Source: Microbacterium sp. HD4P20 (lineage in GTDB: Bacteria; Actinomycetota; Actinomycetes; Actinomycetales; Microbacteriaceae). From it: a DNA stretch of 64,000 nucleotides. Within the stretch, counting starts at the first letter, position 1. The number at the start of each line of letters is the position of its first letter. Below are positions 28,377 through 36,670 of this stretch, one piece after another. The DNA is taken from assembly GCF_019449275.2 (NCBI RefSeq), contig NZ_JAHZQZ020000018.1, positions 327,810 through 391,809 of the forward strand. Direction: 5' to 3'. Position numbers and translations under genes: made by a program. A model generated the notes under the pieces. It saw only the letters and a program-made list of their open reading frames with translations, made no database searches and had not been told where the DNA came from.

Positions 28377-28480
28377 CAGGGGGTTGACACTCCGCTCGGG
28401 CACGCGTAGCCCCGGATGCAGCCACTGCCGCCGCGGCATCCGCCGGTCTATCCGGGGGGTCCAGATGTGTCAACCCCCTG
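28377..28480. promoter_or_regulatory. 14-bp inverted repeat carrying two facing promoters
   Basis: CAGGGGGTTGACAC at 28377-28390 is repeated perfectly in inverse orientation at 28467-28480. Each arm contains a TTGACA -35 box: on plus TTGACA 28384-28389, 17-bp spacer, TAGCCC 28407-28412; on minus TTGACA 28474-28469, 17-bp spacer, TAGACC 28451-28446. The two promoters point toward each other and their predicted starts (~28419 plus, ~28439 minus) give transcripts overlapping by about 20 nt. The minus promoter would serve the CBS gene and the plus promoter the small genes at 28526 and 28730. The conserved GGGGG next to the -35 suggests a shared regulator. Confidence 0.6.
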
Positions 28481-28525
28481 GCCCCACGCGGACACCGCGC
28501 GCATGCTGTGTTCAGGAGGTTCGCA

Positions 28526-28708
28526 ATGGCCCACAACGCGAGCGTATGGCGCATCGTCGCGCCGACCGAGCACAAGCGAGACGCCGAGCGCACCGCCGAT
28601 CCGGCACAGGGAACCGACCGCGGCTCGATGAGAGCGCGGCCGAGTGAATCGCCCGAGCGCCGACGCATCGAGCGCGCGCAGCAGATGCCGGCAGACCGGC
28701 ACGAGTAA
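28526..28708 (+). CDS. Small basic hypothetical protein
   Basis: 60 aa, strongly charged (many Arg, Glu and Asp), probably disordered; MAHNASVWRIVAPTEHKRD at the start. Support is a strong AGGAGG with a 6-nt spacing to the ATG at 28526 and the promoter described at 28384-28412. The family is not recognised. It lies 21 bp upstream of the next small gene, likely in one transcript. Confidence 0.55.
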   Translation: MAHNASVWRIVAPTEHKRDAERTADPAQGTDRGSMRARPSESPERRRIERAQQMPADRHE

Positions 28709-28729
28709 TCGTGCGCACAGGAGGAAGAC

Positions 28730-29020
28730 ATGTACCGTGACGATGTCCATCAACTGGCGCTCGTGCCCTTGGCCGAGCGCTCGTGGCGGCTCTGCGATCG
28801 CAGCGTGGCGCGCAGCGACGCCGCCAGTGTGGTGGCGTACGTGGAGTTGCTCGAGACCGGACAGTACGAGGTGGTCTGGGTGTCCATCGGGTTCGGCACA
28901 GCGCGCTACCCTTCGCTCGAGGGAATGTTCCGAGCGGCCGTGCAGATGGTCCAACGTTCGCGCGGCGCCGGGGCGATCAAGCCAGAGCCCATTCCACATC
29001 GCCCGCCCGCGCACGCCTGA
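28730..29020 (+). CDS. Hypothetical protein, 96 aa
   Basis: A compact mixed alpha/beta protein: WRLCDRSVARSDAASVVAYVELLETGQYEVVWVSIGFG, then a helix, then a Pro-rich tail. The strong aggaggaagac before the ATG at 28730 supports it. No family is recognised; small size and position beside the CBS gene suggest a stress-related accessory role only by association. Confidence 0.65.
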   Translation: MYRDDVHQLALVPLAERSWRLCDRSVARSDAASVVAYVELLETGQYEVVWVSIGFGTARYPSLEGMFRAAVQMVQRSRGAGAIKPEPIPHRPPAHA

Positions 29021-29056
29021 CAGGTCAGTGTCGGCTGCCGGTGGCAGTATGGGCGC

Positions 29057-29890
29057 ATGCCTGAGTCGCCCGAGGTCGATGCGCTCGCCGGATTCCTCGA
29101 CACCGCGGCATCGGGCCGCACCGTCGAGGCGGTGGACATCCTCGAGTTCCGCACCGTCAAGACGCGTGCGACACCCCCGGCGACCTTGATCGGGCGCACC
29201 ATCACCGGTGCCGCGCGTCACGGCAAGCACATCGAGGTGATGTTCGGCGACGAGAGCCTCGTCGTATCGCTCGGACGCCACGGCTGGATCCGCTGGGTGG
29301 AAGGCGATGACGACGAGACCGGAGCCGACGCCACCCGGCCGCCCTCCCTGGCCACCGTGAGCCTTTCGGGCGAGGTGGCCATGGAGATGACGGATGCCGG
29401 AACCTGGGTCTCGCTGGGACTCTTCGTCGTGGGTGACCCGCGCGAAGTGCCGGCCATCGCCAAGCTCGGGCCCGATCCCGTCGACCCGGACTTCACTCGC
29501 GCCGCGTTCGACGCGGCCCTGGGTGCACGCCGCAAGCAGATCAAGGCGATCCTGCAGGAGCAGGAGTCGCTCGCCGGGATCGGCAATGCCTACTCAGACG
29601 AGATCCTGCACGCGGCGATGATCTCACCCGTCGCGCACGCCGCCGCGCTTGGCGACGGGGAGCGGCAGCGGCTTTTCGAGGCGACTGTCGCCGTGCTGCG
29701 GGATGCGATCGGCGCCCGTCGCGGCGTCCCCATCGACCAGCTCAAGCCCGCGAAGGTCGCGGCGATGCGCGTCCACGGGCGCACGAACGAATCCTGTCCG
29801 GTCTGCGGCGACACGGTGCGCGACTTCTCCTTCTCGGGCGCTTCGGCGCAGTACTGCCCGACGTGTCAGACCGAGGGCGTGCGCTTGTAG
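29057..29890 (+). CDS. Fpg/Nei-family DNA glycosylase/AP lyase
   Basis: Removes oxidised bases and nicks the AP site. 277 aa: an N-terminal catalytic MPESPEVDALA (Pro2, Glu3; the common MPEGPE is MPESPE here), AARHGKHIEV with the conserved Lys, a helix-two-turn-helix with GIGNAYSDEIL, and a C-terminal four-cysteine zinc finger (CPVCGD ... YCPTCQ). Whether it prefers 8-oxoG or pyrimidine lesions cannot be told. ATG 29057 lies 6 nt after CAGTAT (29045-29050). Confidence 0.92.
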   Translation: MPESPEVDALAGFLDTAASGRTVEAVDILEFRTVKTRATPPATLIGRTITGAARHGKHIEVMFGDESLVVSLGRHGWIRWVEGDDDETGADATRPPSLATVSLSGEVAMEMTDAGTWVSLGLFVVGDPREVPAIAKLGPDPVDPDFTRAAFDAALGARRKQIKAILQEQESLAGIGNAYSDEILHAAMISPVAHAAALGDGERQRLFEATVAVLRDAIGARRGVPIDQLKPAKVAAMRVHGRTNESCPVCGDTVRDFSFSGASAQYCPTCQTEGVRL

Positions 29891-29948
29891 GAGCCGGCCC
29901 GTGCGCTGTACGGATCTCACGCGCCGCGGCACGGGTAGCATGGTCGCC

Positions 29949-30071
29949 ATGACGACGTCGCAGCTTCCCGCCCCGGTCACCCTCCAGCCCGTGCCAGAGG
30001 ACAAGAGCCTCCTCACCGTGGTCGAGTCCTCGGGCTCGTGCTGCGGCGGTGGCAGCTGCAGTATCGACTGA
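29949..30071 (+). CDS. 40-aa peptide with a C-terminal SCCGGGSCS motif
   Basis: Too short for usual gene callers. The frame MTTSQLPAPVTLQPVPEDKS continues for 20 residues to the end, which contains three cysteines in SCCGGGSCSID. ATG 29949 lies 7 nt after TAGCAT (29936-29941), the same leaderless signal as the proven genes here, and a hairpin (cccgtgc/gcacggg) just upstream may end fpg transcription. Codon choice is typical. The clustered cysteines and glycines could bind metal (metallothionein- or chaperone-like) or be modified as in a RiPP core; neither is shown. A membrane-protein gene follows 29 bp downstream. Confidence 0.6.
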   Translation: MTTSQLPAPVTLQPVPEDKSLLTVVESSGSCCGGGSCSID

Positions 30072-30100
30072 CGAGCGCTTTCCCCTCGCACACCACCGCC

Positions 30101-30610
30101 GTGACCGGCCAGCAGCTGCGGCTGACCCCACGCCTCACCCGCCTCCTCAAGTCAGAAGAGGCCGTCTACGGTCTCATCCTGGTGTCGGGAATGATCGTCG
30201 TCAGCGGCTCTCTCGTCGGCACCTCCGTCAACGCCCTCGTCACGACGGCCGTCACGGTGCTCGTCTTCTACCTCGCTCACGTGTACGCGGGGACGCTGGG
30301 CCGTCTCGCGATGACCGACGGGAAGGCCGGGCTCGGTGAGAGCCTGCTGGCCTCGGCCCGTCACTCATTGGGTCTTCTCGTGGCGTCGGTGCCGCCGCTG
30401 CTGGTTCTGCTGTCGGGCACGACCGACGTGATCGACGACACCCTCGCGATCTGGCTTGCGCTCATCGTCAACACCGTGATGCTCGGCGCGCTGGGCTGGA
30501 TCGCGGTCGCCGCGTGGAGCACACACTGGACTTCACGCCTGCTGGGCGGTCTCATCACGGCCGCTTTCGGCGGCATCCTGATCGTGCTCAAGGCGGTCAT
30601 CCACCACTGA
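30101..30610 (+). CDS. Polytopic membrane protein of unknown function
   Basis: 169 aa with about five hydrophobic helices (~20-40, ~43-64, ~87-106, ~112-140, ~145-165). A conserved-looking cytoplasmic start, RLTRLLKSEEAVYGLILVSG, and the loop MTDGKAGLGESLLASARHS lie between. The start is uncertain: GTG 30101 has no visible ribosome site; an in-frame GTG at 30038 would overlap the cysteine peptide gene. It is probably cotranscribed with that peptide. It is convergent with the MFS gene, 6 bp away. Confidence 0.75.
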   Translation: MTGQQLRLTPRLTRLLKSEEAVYGLILVSGMIVVSGSLVGTSVNALVTTAVTVLVFYLAHVYAGTLGRLAMTDGKAGLGESLLASARHSLGLLVASVPPLLVLLSGTTDVIDDTLAIWLALIVNTVMLGALGWIAVAAWSTHWTSRLLGGLITAAFGGILIVLKAVIHH

Positions 30611-30616
30611 TGTGGC

Positions 30617-32146
30617 TCAGTGCGCGACCGGCGCGCCCATCGGCTGGTCGACGGGCTTGCGGATCAGGAACGCCCCCACCAGCAGCGGCAGCGAGAGGAA
30701 CGCGGCGACCAGGAAGGCCGCCTGGGTGCCGGCCGCCTCGGAGGCGACATCGCCCGCGCCGTTCGCGGACGCGGCCGCCGTCGCTGCCGACATCACACCG
30801 AACATCAGCGCGATGCCGGCGGCACCGGCCACCTGCTGCGCGGTACCGACGATCGCCGACCCGTAGGAGTAGAACTTCGGCTGCAGCGAGGCCAGCGACG
30901 CGGTGAACAGCGGCGTGAACGACAACGCGAGCCCGATCGAGAGCACTGTCTGCGCTGCAGCGACCAGGAGGACCGGTGTCTCGGTGGAGAAGGTCGTGTA
31001 GAACCACAGCATCGCCGTCGTGATCACCGCTCCCGGCACGAGGAGGACGGTCGTGCCACGGCGGTCGTAGATGCGCCCGATGACCGGACCCAGAAGCCCC
31101 ATCGCCAGAGCGCCCGGAAGCACGACGAGCCCGGTCTGCAGCGGATCGACCTCGAGCACGCGCTGCAGATACAGCGGCACCACCGTGATCGCGCCGAAGA
31201 ACGCCATCGACATGATCACCATCTGCCCGATCGACAGCGAGAAGTTCGCGGAGCGGAACACGCGCAGGTCGAGCAGCGCGTCGTCGTTGCGCTGCAGCCG
31301 CACCTGACGCCAACCGAACAGTCCGAGCGCCACGACGCCGACGACAAGCGCGATCACGAGCGTCGCGGTGGAGGTGGCGCTCGCGGCTGCCGCTTCGGCA
31401 CCGGTGCCGTGCCCGCCGCCGCCCAGCTGACTCAGGCCGAATACCAGGCCGCCGAAGCCGAGGGCGGACAGGATCACCGAGAGGACGTCGATCGGGGCGC
31501 GCGTCGGCTCGCCGAGATTGTGGATCCACCGGGCGCCGACCACGAGGGCGACGATGGCGATGGGCAGCACCATGCCGAAGATCCAGCGCCATTCGAACGA
31601 GTTCAGGATCGCGCCGGCCACCGTGGGACCGATCGCGGGAGCGAGCGAGATGACGATGCTGACTCGCCCCATCATGCGGCCGCGGATGGCTGCCGGCACG
31701 ACGGTCATGAGCGTCGTCATCAGCAGCGGCATCATGATCGCGGTGCCGGAGGCCTGTACAACGCGAGCGATGAGCAGCACGGGGAACCCCGGAGCCAGGA
31801 ACGCGATGAGCGTTCCCGTCGAGAACAAGCCCATCGCCGCGACGAACATCGTCCGCGTGGTGAACCTGCGCAGCAGGAACCCGGTGATGGGGATCACCAC
31901 CGCCATCGTCAGCATGAACGCGGTCGTCAGCCACTGCGCGGCCAGCGCGGTGATGCCGAGGTCGTCGATGAGGTGCGGGATCGCGACGCCCATGGTCGTC
32001 TCGTTCAGGATGGCGACGAAAGCCGCGGCCAGGAGCAGCCAGATGACGCGGCCCTCTTCGCGGCCCAGGGTGGCGACGCCGGAGGCGACGGCGGGCTTGA
32101 CGGCCGCGATGCTGCCGGTTCCCGGAGTGGTGTCGATGGCGGCCAT
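30617..32146 (-). CDS. MFS multidrug exporter, DHA2/EmrB type (14 TM)
   Basis: About 509 aa with the DHA2 pattern: LNETTMGVAIPHLIDDLG in TM1, TAFMLTMAVVIPITGFLLRRF (motif A region), RVVQASGTAIMMPLLMT, and motif C around SLAPAIGPTVAGAIL. A central extra pair of helices gives ~14 TM, as in proton-driven drug exporters. ATG 32146 is used because upstream in-frame residues are Arg/His-rich without helix. The substrate is unknown; no TetR/MarR regulator is next to it. Confidence 0.9.
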   Translation of the reverse strand: MAAIDTTPGTGSIAAVKPAVASGVATLGREEGRVIWLLLAAAFVAILNETTMGVAIPHLIDDLGITALAAQWLTTAFMLTMAVVIPITGFLLRRFTTRTMFVAAMGLFSTGTLIAFLAPGFPVLLIARVVQASGTAIMMPLLMTTLMTVVPAAIRGRMMGRVSIVISLAPAIGPTVAGAILNSFEWRWIFGMVLPIAIVALVVGARWIHNLGEPTRAPIDVLSVILSALGFGGLVFGLSQLGGGGHGTGAEAAAASATSTATLVIALVVGVVALGLFGWRQVRLQRNDDALLDLRVFRSANFSLSIGQMVIMSMAFFGAITVVPLYLQRVLEVDPLQTGLVVLPGALAMGLLGPVIGRIYDRRGTTVLLVPGAVITTAMLWFYTTFSTETPVLLVAAAQTVLSIGLALSFTPLFTASLASLQPKFYSYGSAIVGTAQQVAGAAGIALMFGVMSAATAAASANGAGDVASEAAGTQAAFLVAAFLSLPLLVGAFLIRKPVDQPMGAPVAH

Positions 32147-32272
32147 AGGTCGTCTCCTCGGGGCTCGGATGGACAGCAGAAACGCCACCCGAGGATGGCA
32201 AGCCTCCACCATAACGACGGCGACCGACATCGCATTCCCGATTCCGGGAAACGGATCGTGAACCCGGGCGGG

Positions 32273-32485
32273 TCAGCCCTCGAGGGTCTCCTCGTCGGCG
32301 GACTCGTCCCACTTCTCGGAGCCGATCGCGTCGGTCGCGTGTGGTGTGGGTTCGCGCTCTTCGATGTTCTTCGGCATCGGGTTGACGACCTCCTCGTGCG
32401 GGATCGCCTGGAGGGCGTCGATCTCCTTGCGCAGTTCGGCGAGATCGCTGCCGTCGTGCTCGGGCGTTCCGGACGTCGAGGTCAT
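32273..32485 (-). CDS. Small acidic hypothetical protein
   Basis: 70 aa, rich in Glu and Asp, with LAELRKEIDALQAIPHEEVV (a short amphipathic helix) and ATDAIGSEKWDESADEETLEG at the C terminus; no membrane segment. ATG 32485 lies 6 nt after TAGGCT on the minus strand (32492-32497), a strong sign of real leaderless expression. It is divergent from the ABC exporter, whose own TAGGCT is at 32551-32556. No family is recognised. Confidence 0.65.
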   Translation of the reverse strand: MTSTSGTPEHDGSDLAELRKEIDALQAIPHEEVVNPMPKNIEEREPTPHATDAIGSEKWDESADEETLEG

Positions 32486-32491
32486 GGCGCA

Positions 32492-32563
32492 AGCCTAGCG
32501 CGGCGGGATCGGGTCGGTGGGGTGCGAGCCGTGGCGTCCAGCGGCCTGGTTAGGCTGACGTGC
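32492..32563. promoter_or_regulatory. Divergent leaderless promoters for the acidic protein and the ABC exporter
   Basis: TAGGCT occurs on the minus strand at 32492-32497 (6 nt before ATG 32485) and on the plus strand at 32551-32556 (7 nt before GTG 32564). Convincing TTGACA-type -35 boxes are not seen for either. Confidence 0.6.
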
Positions 32564-34531
32564 GTGAGCATGCGCGGTGGCGGAGGAGGCGGTGGTGGCG
32601 GCCATCCCGGATTCCGCCCCGTCGACAATGAGGCGCAGCGGCGGCTGAACGCCGAGGCGCCGAAGATTCCGAACCTCGGGCGCCGCGTCGTGGCGCTGTT
32701 CCGTCCGTACCTGTCGTCGATCGCGATCACCGGTGTCCTCGTGGTGGTGGGAGCCGGCATCGCGGTCATCCCGCCGCTGCTGGTGCAGCGCATCTTCGAC
32801 GATGCGCTCTTCCCGGTGGACGGCTCGCCGCCCGACATCCCGCTGTTGTGGCGGCTGGTGGGCCTCATGATCGGACTGTTCCTCCTCTCGGCGGCCCTCG
32901 GTGTGTTGCAGACCTGGCTCACGTCCACTGTCGGCAACCGTGTCACGGGCGACCTCCGTGTGAAGCTGTTCGACCATCTGCAGGCGATGGAGCTCGGCTT
33001 CTTCACCCGCACCAAGACCGGCGTCATCCAATCCCGCCTCCAGAACGACGTGGGGGGCGTCTCGGGCGTGCTCACCAACACCGTGACGAGCATCCTCGGA
33101 AACACCGTCACCGTCGTCGCCTCTCTGGTGGCGATGATCCTGATCGACTGGCGGCTGACCATCATCGCGGTCGTGCTCATGCCGGTCCTGGTGATCGTGC
33201 AGCGGCGCGTCGGGCAGGTGCGCGCCCGGATCGCAGGCGAGACGCAGGAGTCGCTCTCGGAGCTGACCGCCATCACGCAGGAGACCCTCAGCGTCTCCGG
33301 CATCCTGCTGTCGAAGTCGTTCAACCGGCAGCGCACCGAATCCCTGCGCTACGGCGACGAGAACCGCAACCAGGTGCGGCTGCAGGTTCGCCGCGCCATG
33401 AGCGGCCAGGGATTCTTCGCGGTCGTACAGGTGCTGATGTCGAGCGTCCCCGCCGTGATCTACCTCGTGTCGGGCTACTTCATCGTGGGAGGCACCGACG
33501 CCATCACCGCCGGAACCGTCGTGGCGTTCACCACCGTGCAGGCGAGGCTGCTGATGCCGCTGATGGGCCTGATGCGCGTCTCGCTCGATCTTCAGACCTC
33601 TGCCGCCCTGTTCGCCCGCATCTTCGAGTACCTCGATCTGGTGCCCGCGATCGGCGACGCGCCCGACGCCATCGCGGTCGACGAGGCCCCCGGCCCGATC
33701 GGACGCATCGAGTTCCGTGATGTGGTCTTCCGGTACCCGGATGCGTCGGCCGACGCCCGTCCGACGCTCAACGGCGTCTCGTTCGTCGCCGAACCGGGCC
33801 AGCACGTCGCCTTCGTGGGGCCGTCCGGTGCCGGCAAGACCACCGTCCTCTACCTGACGCCACGCATGTACGAGGCATCCGACGGGTCCGTCCTGTTCGC
33901 AGGCGAGGACGTGCGGCGCCTGCGGCAGGAGTCGATCATCGACCACGTCGGCATCGTCTCGCAGGAGACCTACCTGTTTCACGCCACGATCCGCGAGAAT
34001 CTGCGCTATGCCAGGCCGGACGCGACGGATGCCGAGCTGGAGGCCGCGTGCCGCGCGGCCAACATCCACCATGTGATCGAGCGGTTCGAGAACGGCTACG
34101 ACACGGTTGTCGGCGAGCGCGGCTACCGGCTGTCGGGCGGCGAGAAGCAGCGCATCGCGATCGCGCGGGTGCTGTTGAAGGATCCGCCCGTCCTACTGCT
34201 GGACGAGGCGACGTCGGCCCTGGACACCGTGTCGGAGCGGGTCGTTCAGGAGGCCCTCGACGCCGCGGCGCGCGGACGCACGACCCTGTCGATCGCACAC
34301 CGGCTGTCCACCGTGATCGCCGCGGACGTCATCCACGTCGTCGAGGCGGGCCTCGTCGTCGAGTCCGGCACCCACGCGTCGCTCCTGTCCGCCGGCGGGC
34401 TGTACGCGGAGCTCGCCGCTCAGCAGCTGGCGACGACCCGCGTGCTCGACACGGAGCTCGACATCGCCGAGTCCGTCCCGCCGTCGGATCACCCTGAGCG
34501 ACGCGCCGACGCGGCTCCCGACCCGCTCTGA
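32564..34531 (+). CDS. ABC exporter half-transporter (TM domain fused to ATPase)
   Basis: 655 aa. A glycine-rich start (nine or so Gly in residues 4-14), six transmembrane helices (~45-340) of the type-IV exporter fold, then an ATPase domain: Walker A GPSGAGKTTV, Q-loop GIVSQETYLF, signature LSGGEKQRIAIARVLL, Walker B PVLLLDEATSALD and H-loop SIAHRLSTV. It probably works as a homodimer exporting lipid, drug or peptide. GTG 32564 is set by TAGGCT 7 nt upstream; a very long open frame upstream is the antisense shadow of the MFS gene. It is convergent with the GT2 gene, 7 bp apart. Confidence 0.92.
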   Translation: MSMRGGGGGGGGGHPGFRPVDNEAQRRLNAEAPKIPNLGRRVVALFRPYLSSIAITGVLVVVGAGIAVIPPLLVQRIFDDALFPVDGSPPDIPLLWRLVGLMIGLFLLSAALGVLQTWLTSTVGNRVTGDLRVKLFDHLQAMELGFFTRTKTGVIQSRLQNDVGGVSGVLTNTVTSILGNTVTVVASLVAMILIDWRLTIIAVVLMPVLVIVQRRVGQVRARIAGETQESLSELTAITQETLSVSGILLSKSFNRQRTESLRYGDENRNQVRLQVRRAMSGQGFFAVVQVLMSSVPAVIYLVSGYFIVGGTDAITAGTVVAFTTVQARLLMPLMGLMRVSLDLQTSAALFARIFEYLDLVPAIGDAPDAIAVDEAPGPIGRIEFRDVVFRYPDASADARPTLNGVSFVAEPGQHVAFVGPSGAGKTTVLYLTPRMYEASDGSVLFAGEDVRRLRQESIIDHVGIVSQETYLFHATIRENLRYARPDATDAELEAACRAANIHHVIERFENGYDTVVGERGYRLSGGEKQRIAIARVLLKDPPVLLLDEATSALDTVSERVVQEALDAAARGRTTLSIAHRLSTVIAADVIHVVEAGLVVESGTHASLLSAGGLYAELAAQQLATTRVLDTELDIAESVPPSDHPERRADAAPDPL

Positions 34532-34538
34532 GCGCGGA

Positions 34539-35510
34539 TCACCACAGCCGCGCTGCGGCCAGAGCCGTCGCGACGGGTTCGCCCGGGCGCCCGCCGTCGA
34601 CCCTGGCCCACATTTCCCGCACGAAACCGCCCAGCGCCCGCCGGTACGCATCGTCGGGGTGCTCCTTCGCGAGGGCGACCAACGGGGGCACGTCCATCGC
34701 CAGGACGAGCCGGACACGAGCCGCCGCCGCCCGCGCCTGGCCGGCGGCATCCAGCACCGCGATGCCGCCCGCCAAGGCCTCGAGGTAGTCGCGCAGCACG
34801 GGCAGCTCGGCCTTGTGCTGGGTGATGGACGACCCGTCCGCCCGCTCGCGCCAGTGCACGACGACGTCGGGGATGACGTCGAACGCACGCGCCCGGGCGT
34901 ACATCTGCTGGGCGACGATCTGGTCCTCGTACATCTTGCCGACCGGAAAATGCAGATCCGCGCGCCGCCAGAATTCTGTGCGGCTCACCTTGGACCACGC
35001 GACGATGTTGCCCGACGCCTCCGGGTGCTCGTCGAGCGTGATGCTTGTCCGCGCCGGGTCGGTGGCGGCGGCGACCCACGGCTGCACGTCCCCGGCCGCG
35101 TATCCTCCCGCATCATCCGGCCGCAATCGCACGTAGGCGCCGAGGGCGAAATCGCTGCCCGATCCGGAGAGCGTCGCGACGAGTCGGTCCAGCGCGTGCG
35201 GGGTGTATCTGTCGTCGGCGTCGAGGAAGGCGACGAAAGGAGTGCGCACGTGCGCGAGCCCGGTGTTGCGTGCGGCCCCGAGGCCCTGCCGCTCGCGGTG
35301 GTGCACGACCTGGAATCGCGGATCCGCCGCCGCGGCCGCGTCGAAGATCGCACCCGTCGCGTCGGCGGACGCGTCGTCGACCAGGATGGCGACCCACGCG
35401 CCGAAGGTCTGCGCGCGCAGCGAATCGAGTGCCTCGAGCGCGTACTCCTCGACGTCGAAGCCCGGAACGATGACCGTCACGACGGGCGCGGGCAGGCTCG
35501 GCGAGGTCAC
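34539..35510 (-). CDS. Family 2 glycosyltransferase
   Basis: 323 aa. A GT-A fold with VTVIVPGFDVEEYALEAL, LVDDASADATGAI, the DXD-like metal site in FVAFLDADDRYTPHAL, and GKMYEDQIVAQQMYA. It transfers a sugar from an NDP-sugar, probably to a cell-surface glycan; donor and acceptor are unknown. The GTG at 35510 overlaps the cysteine-desulfurase stop (GTGA), so it is the last gene of the nrtR-nad operon, an unexpected member functionally. Confidence 0.87.
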   Translation of the reverse strand: MTSPSLPAPVVTVIVPGFDVEEYALEALDSLRAQTFGAWVAILVDDASADATGAIFDAAAAADPRFQVVHHRERQGLGAARNTGLAHVRTPFVAFLDADDRYTPHALDRLVATLSGSGSDFALGAYVRLRPDDAGGYAAGDVQPWVAAATDPARTSITLDEHPEASGNIVAWSKVSRTEFWRRADLHFPVGKMYEDQIVAQQMYARARAFDVIPDVVVHWRERADGSSITQHKAELPVLRDYLEALAGGIAVLDAAGQARAAAARVRLVLAMDVPPLVALAKEHPDDAYRRALGGFVREMWARVDGGRPGEPVATALAAARLW

Positions 35511-36658
35511 CCGCCCGATTGTACGGCGGCGACGGATGCCGCGACCGCGTCGGCGACGGCATCCAGGGGTTCTCGCAGCGCGTGCGGAAAAGTGAAGCGC
35601 ACCGCCGTCTGTGCCACGGCGGGCGCCACCCCCATCGCGAGCAGCACGTGCGAAGGCTCGTCGCTGCCCGCAGCGCACGCGGAACCGCTCGAAGAGACCA
35701 CGCCACGTCGCTCGAGCTCGAGCAGGACGGCCTCGCCGCTCGTCCCGGCGAACGTGAAGCTCGCCGTTCCCGGCAGTCGATGAACAGGATCACCGGTCAC
35801 TGCGGCCGACGGCACGGCGCCGAGGACGCGGGCGATGAAGCGATCGCGGATCGCGGACACGCGAGCGGACGCCTCGACCCGCTCGGTCTCAGCCAGCTCG
35901 AGCGCCGTTGCTAAGCCGACTGCACCGGCGACGTCCTCGGTGCCGCTGCGCCGGCCGCGTTCCTGGCCGCCGCCGTGGAGGAGCGGCTCCAGCGGGATCC
36001 GCCCGCGGACGGCGAGCACGCCGGTGCCCTTAGGCGCGCCGAGCTTATGGCCGGCCAGCGAGATCGCGTCGAACCCGAGCTCGACGGCCGACAGCGGCAG
36101 CCAGCCCGCGGCCTGGACCCCGTCGAGATGGAAGGGCACGCCGTGCTCGTGCGCGGCGGCAGCGAGGGCGGCGGCATCCTGCACCGTCCCGACCTCGTTG
36201 TTGGCGTACCCGAGGCTCACCAGCGCGGTGTCGCTCCGGAGGGCGTCCACGAGGGTCGCCGGTGCGAGGCGGCCGTGCCGGTCGACGTCGGCGTGGGTGA
36301 CGGTGAAGCCGTGCAGGCGCTCGAGGTAACTCGCGGACTCGAGGATCGACTCGTGCTCGATCGGCGTCGTGACGAGGTGGCGTCTGCTGCCGGACTGCCA
36401 CGCACCGAGCCCGATGCCCTTCACCGCGAGGTTGTTGGCCTCGGTGCCACCCGACGTGAAGACGACGTCCCCGGTGCGCATGCCCAGCACGCGCGCGACC
36501 CGCGCGCGGGCGTCGGCCAGCGCATCGGCGGCCGCTTCGCCCACGGTGTGGTGGCTCGACGGGTTGCCGAACCATCGCGTGAGGTACGGCATCATCGCGT
36601 CGAGCACTTCGGGTCGCACCGGTGTGGTCGCCGCGTTGTCGAGGTAGAGCATGCTCAT
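35507..36658 (-). CDS. NifS/IscS-type cysteine desulfurase in the nad operon
   Basis: 383 aa. LYLDNAATTPVRPEVLDAM, FTSGGTEANNLAVKG, the PLP Lys in ISLAGHKLGAPKGTG, and the mobile active-site loop SSGSACAAGSDEPS containing the sulfur-carrying Cys. It removes sulfur from L-cysteine for Fe-S assembly. Its place after nadA-nadB-nadC suggests it serves the [4Fe-4S] cluster of NadA, as nad-linked NifS proteins do in several bacteria (inference). ATG 36658; it lies 12 bp after nadC and overlaps the GT2 gene. Confidence 0.93.
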   Translation of the reverse strand: MSMLYLDNAATTPVRPEVLDAMMPYLTRWFGNPSSHHTVGEAAADALADARARVARVLGMRTGDVVFTSGGTEANNLAVKGIGLGAWQSGSRRHLVTTPIEHESILESASYLERLHGFTVTHADVDRHGRLAPATLVDALRSDTALVSLGYANNEVGTVQDAAALAAAAHEHGVPFHLDGVQAAGWLPLSAVELGFDAISLAGHKLGAPKGTGVLAVRGRIPLEPLLHGGGQERGRRSGTEDVAGAVGLATALELAETERVEASARVSAIRDRFIARVLGAVPSAAVTGDPVHRLPGTASFTFAGTSGEAVLLELERRGVVSSSGSACAAGSDEPSHVLLAMGVAPAVAQTAVRFTFPHALREPLDAVADAVAASVAAVQSGG

Positions 36659-36670
36659 CGGCGTGCCGGT

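Noticed and set aside
30620..32563. Very long open frame joined upstream of the ABC exporter
   Set aside because: It is antisense to the MFS gene, has low-complexity charged sequence, and the leaderless signal at 32551 sets the true start.
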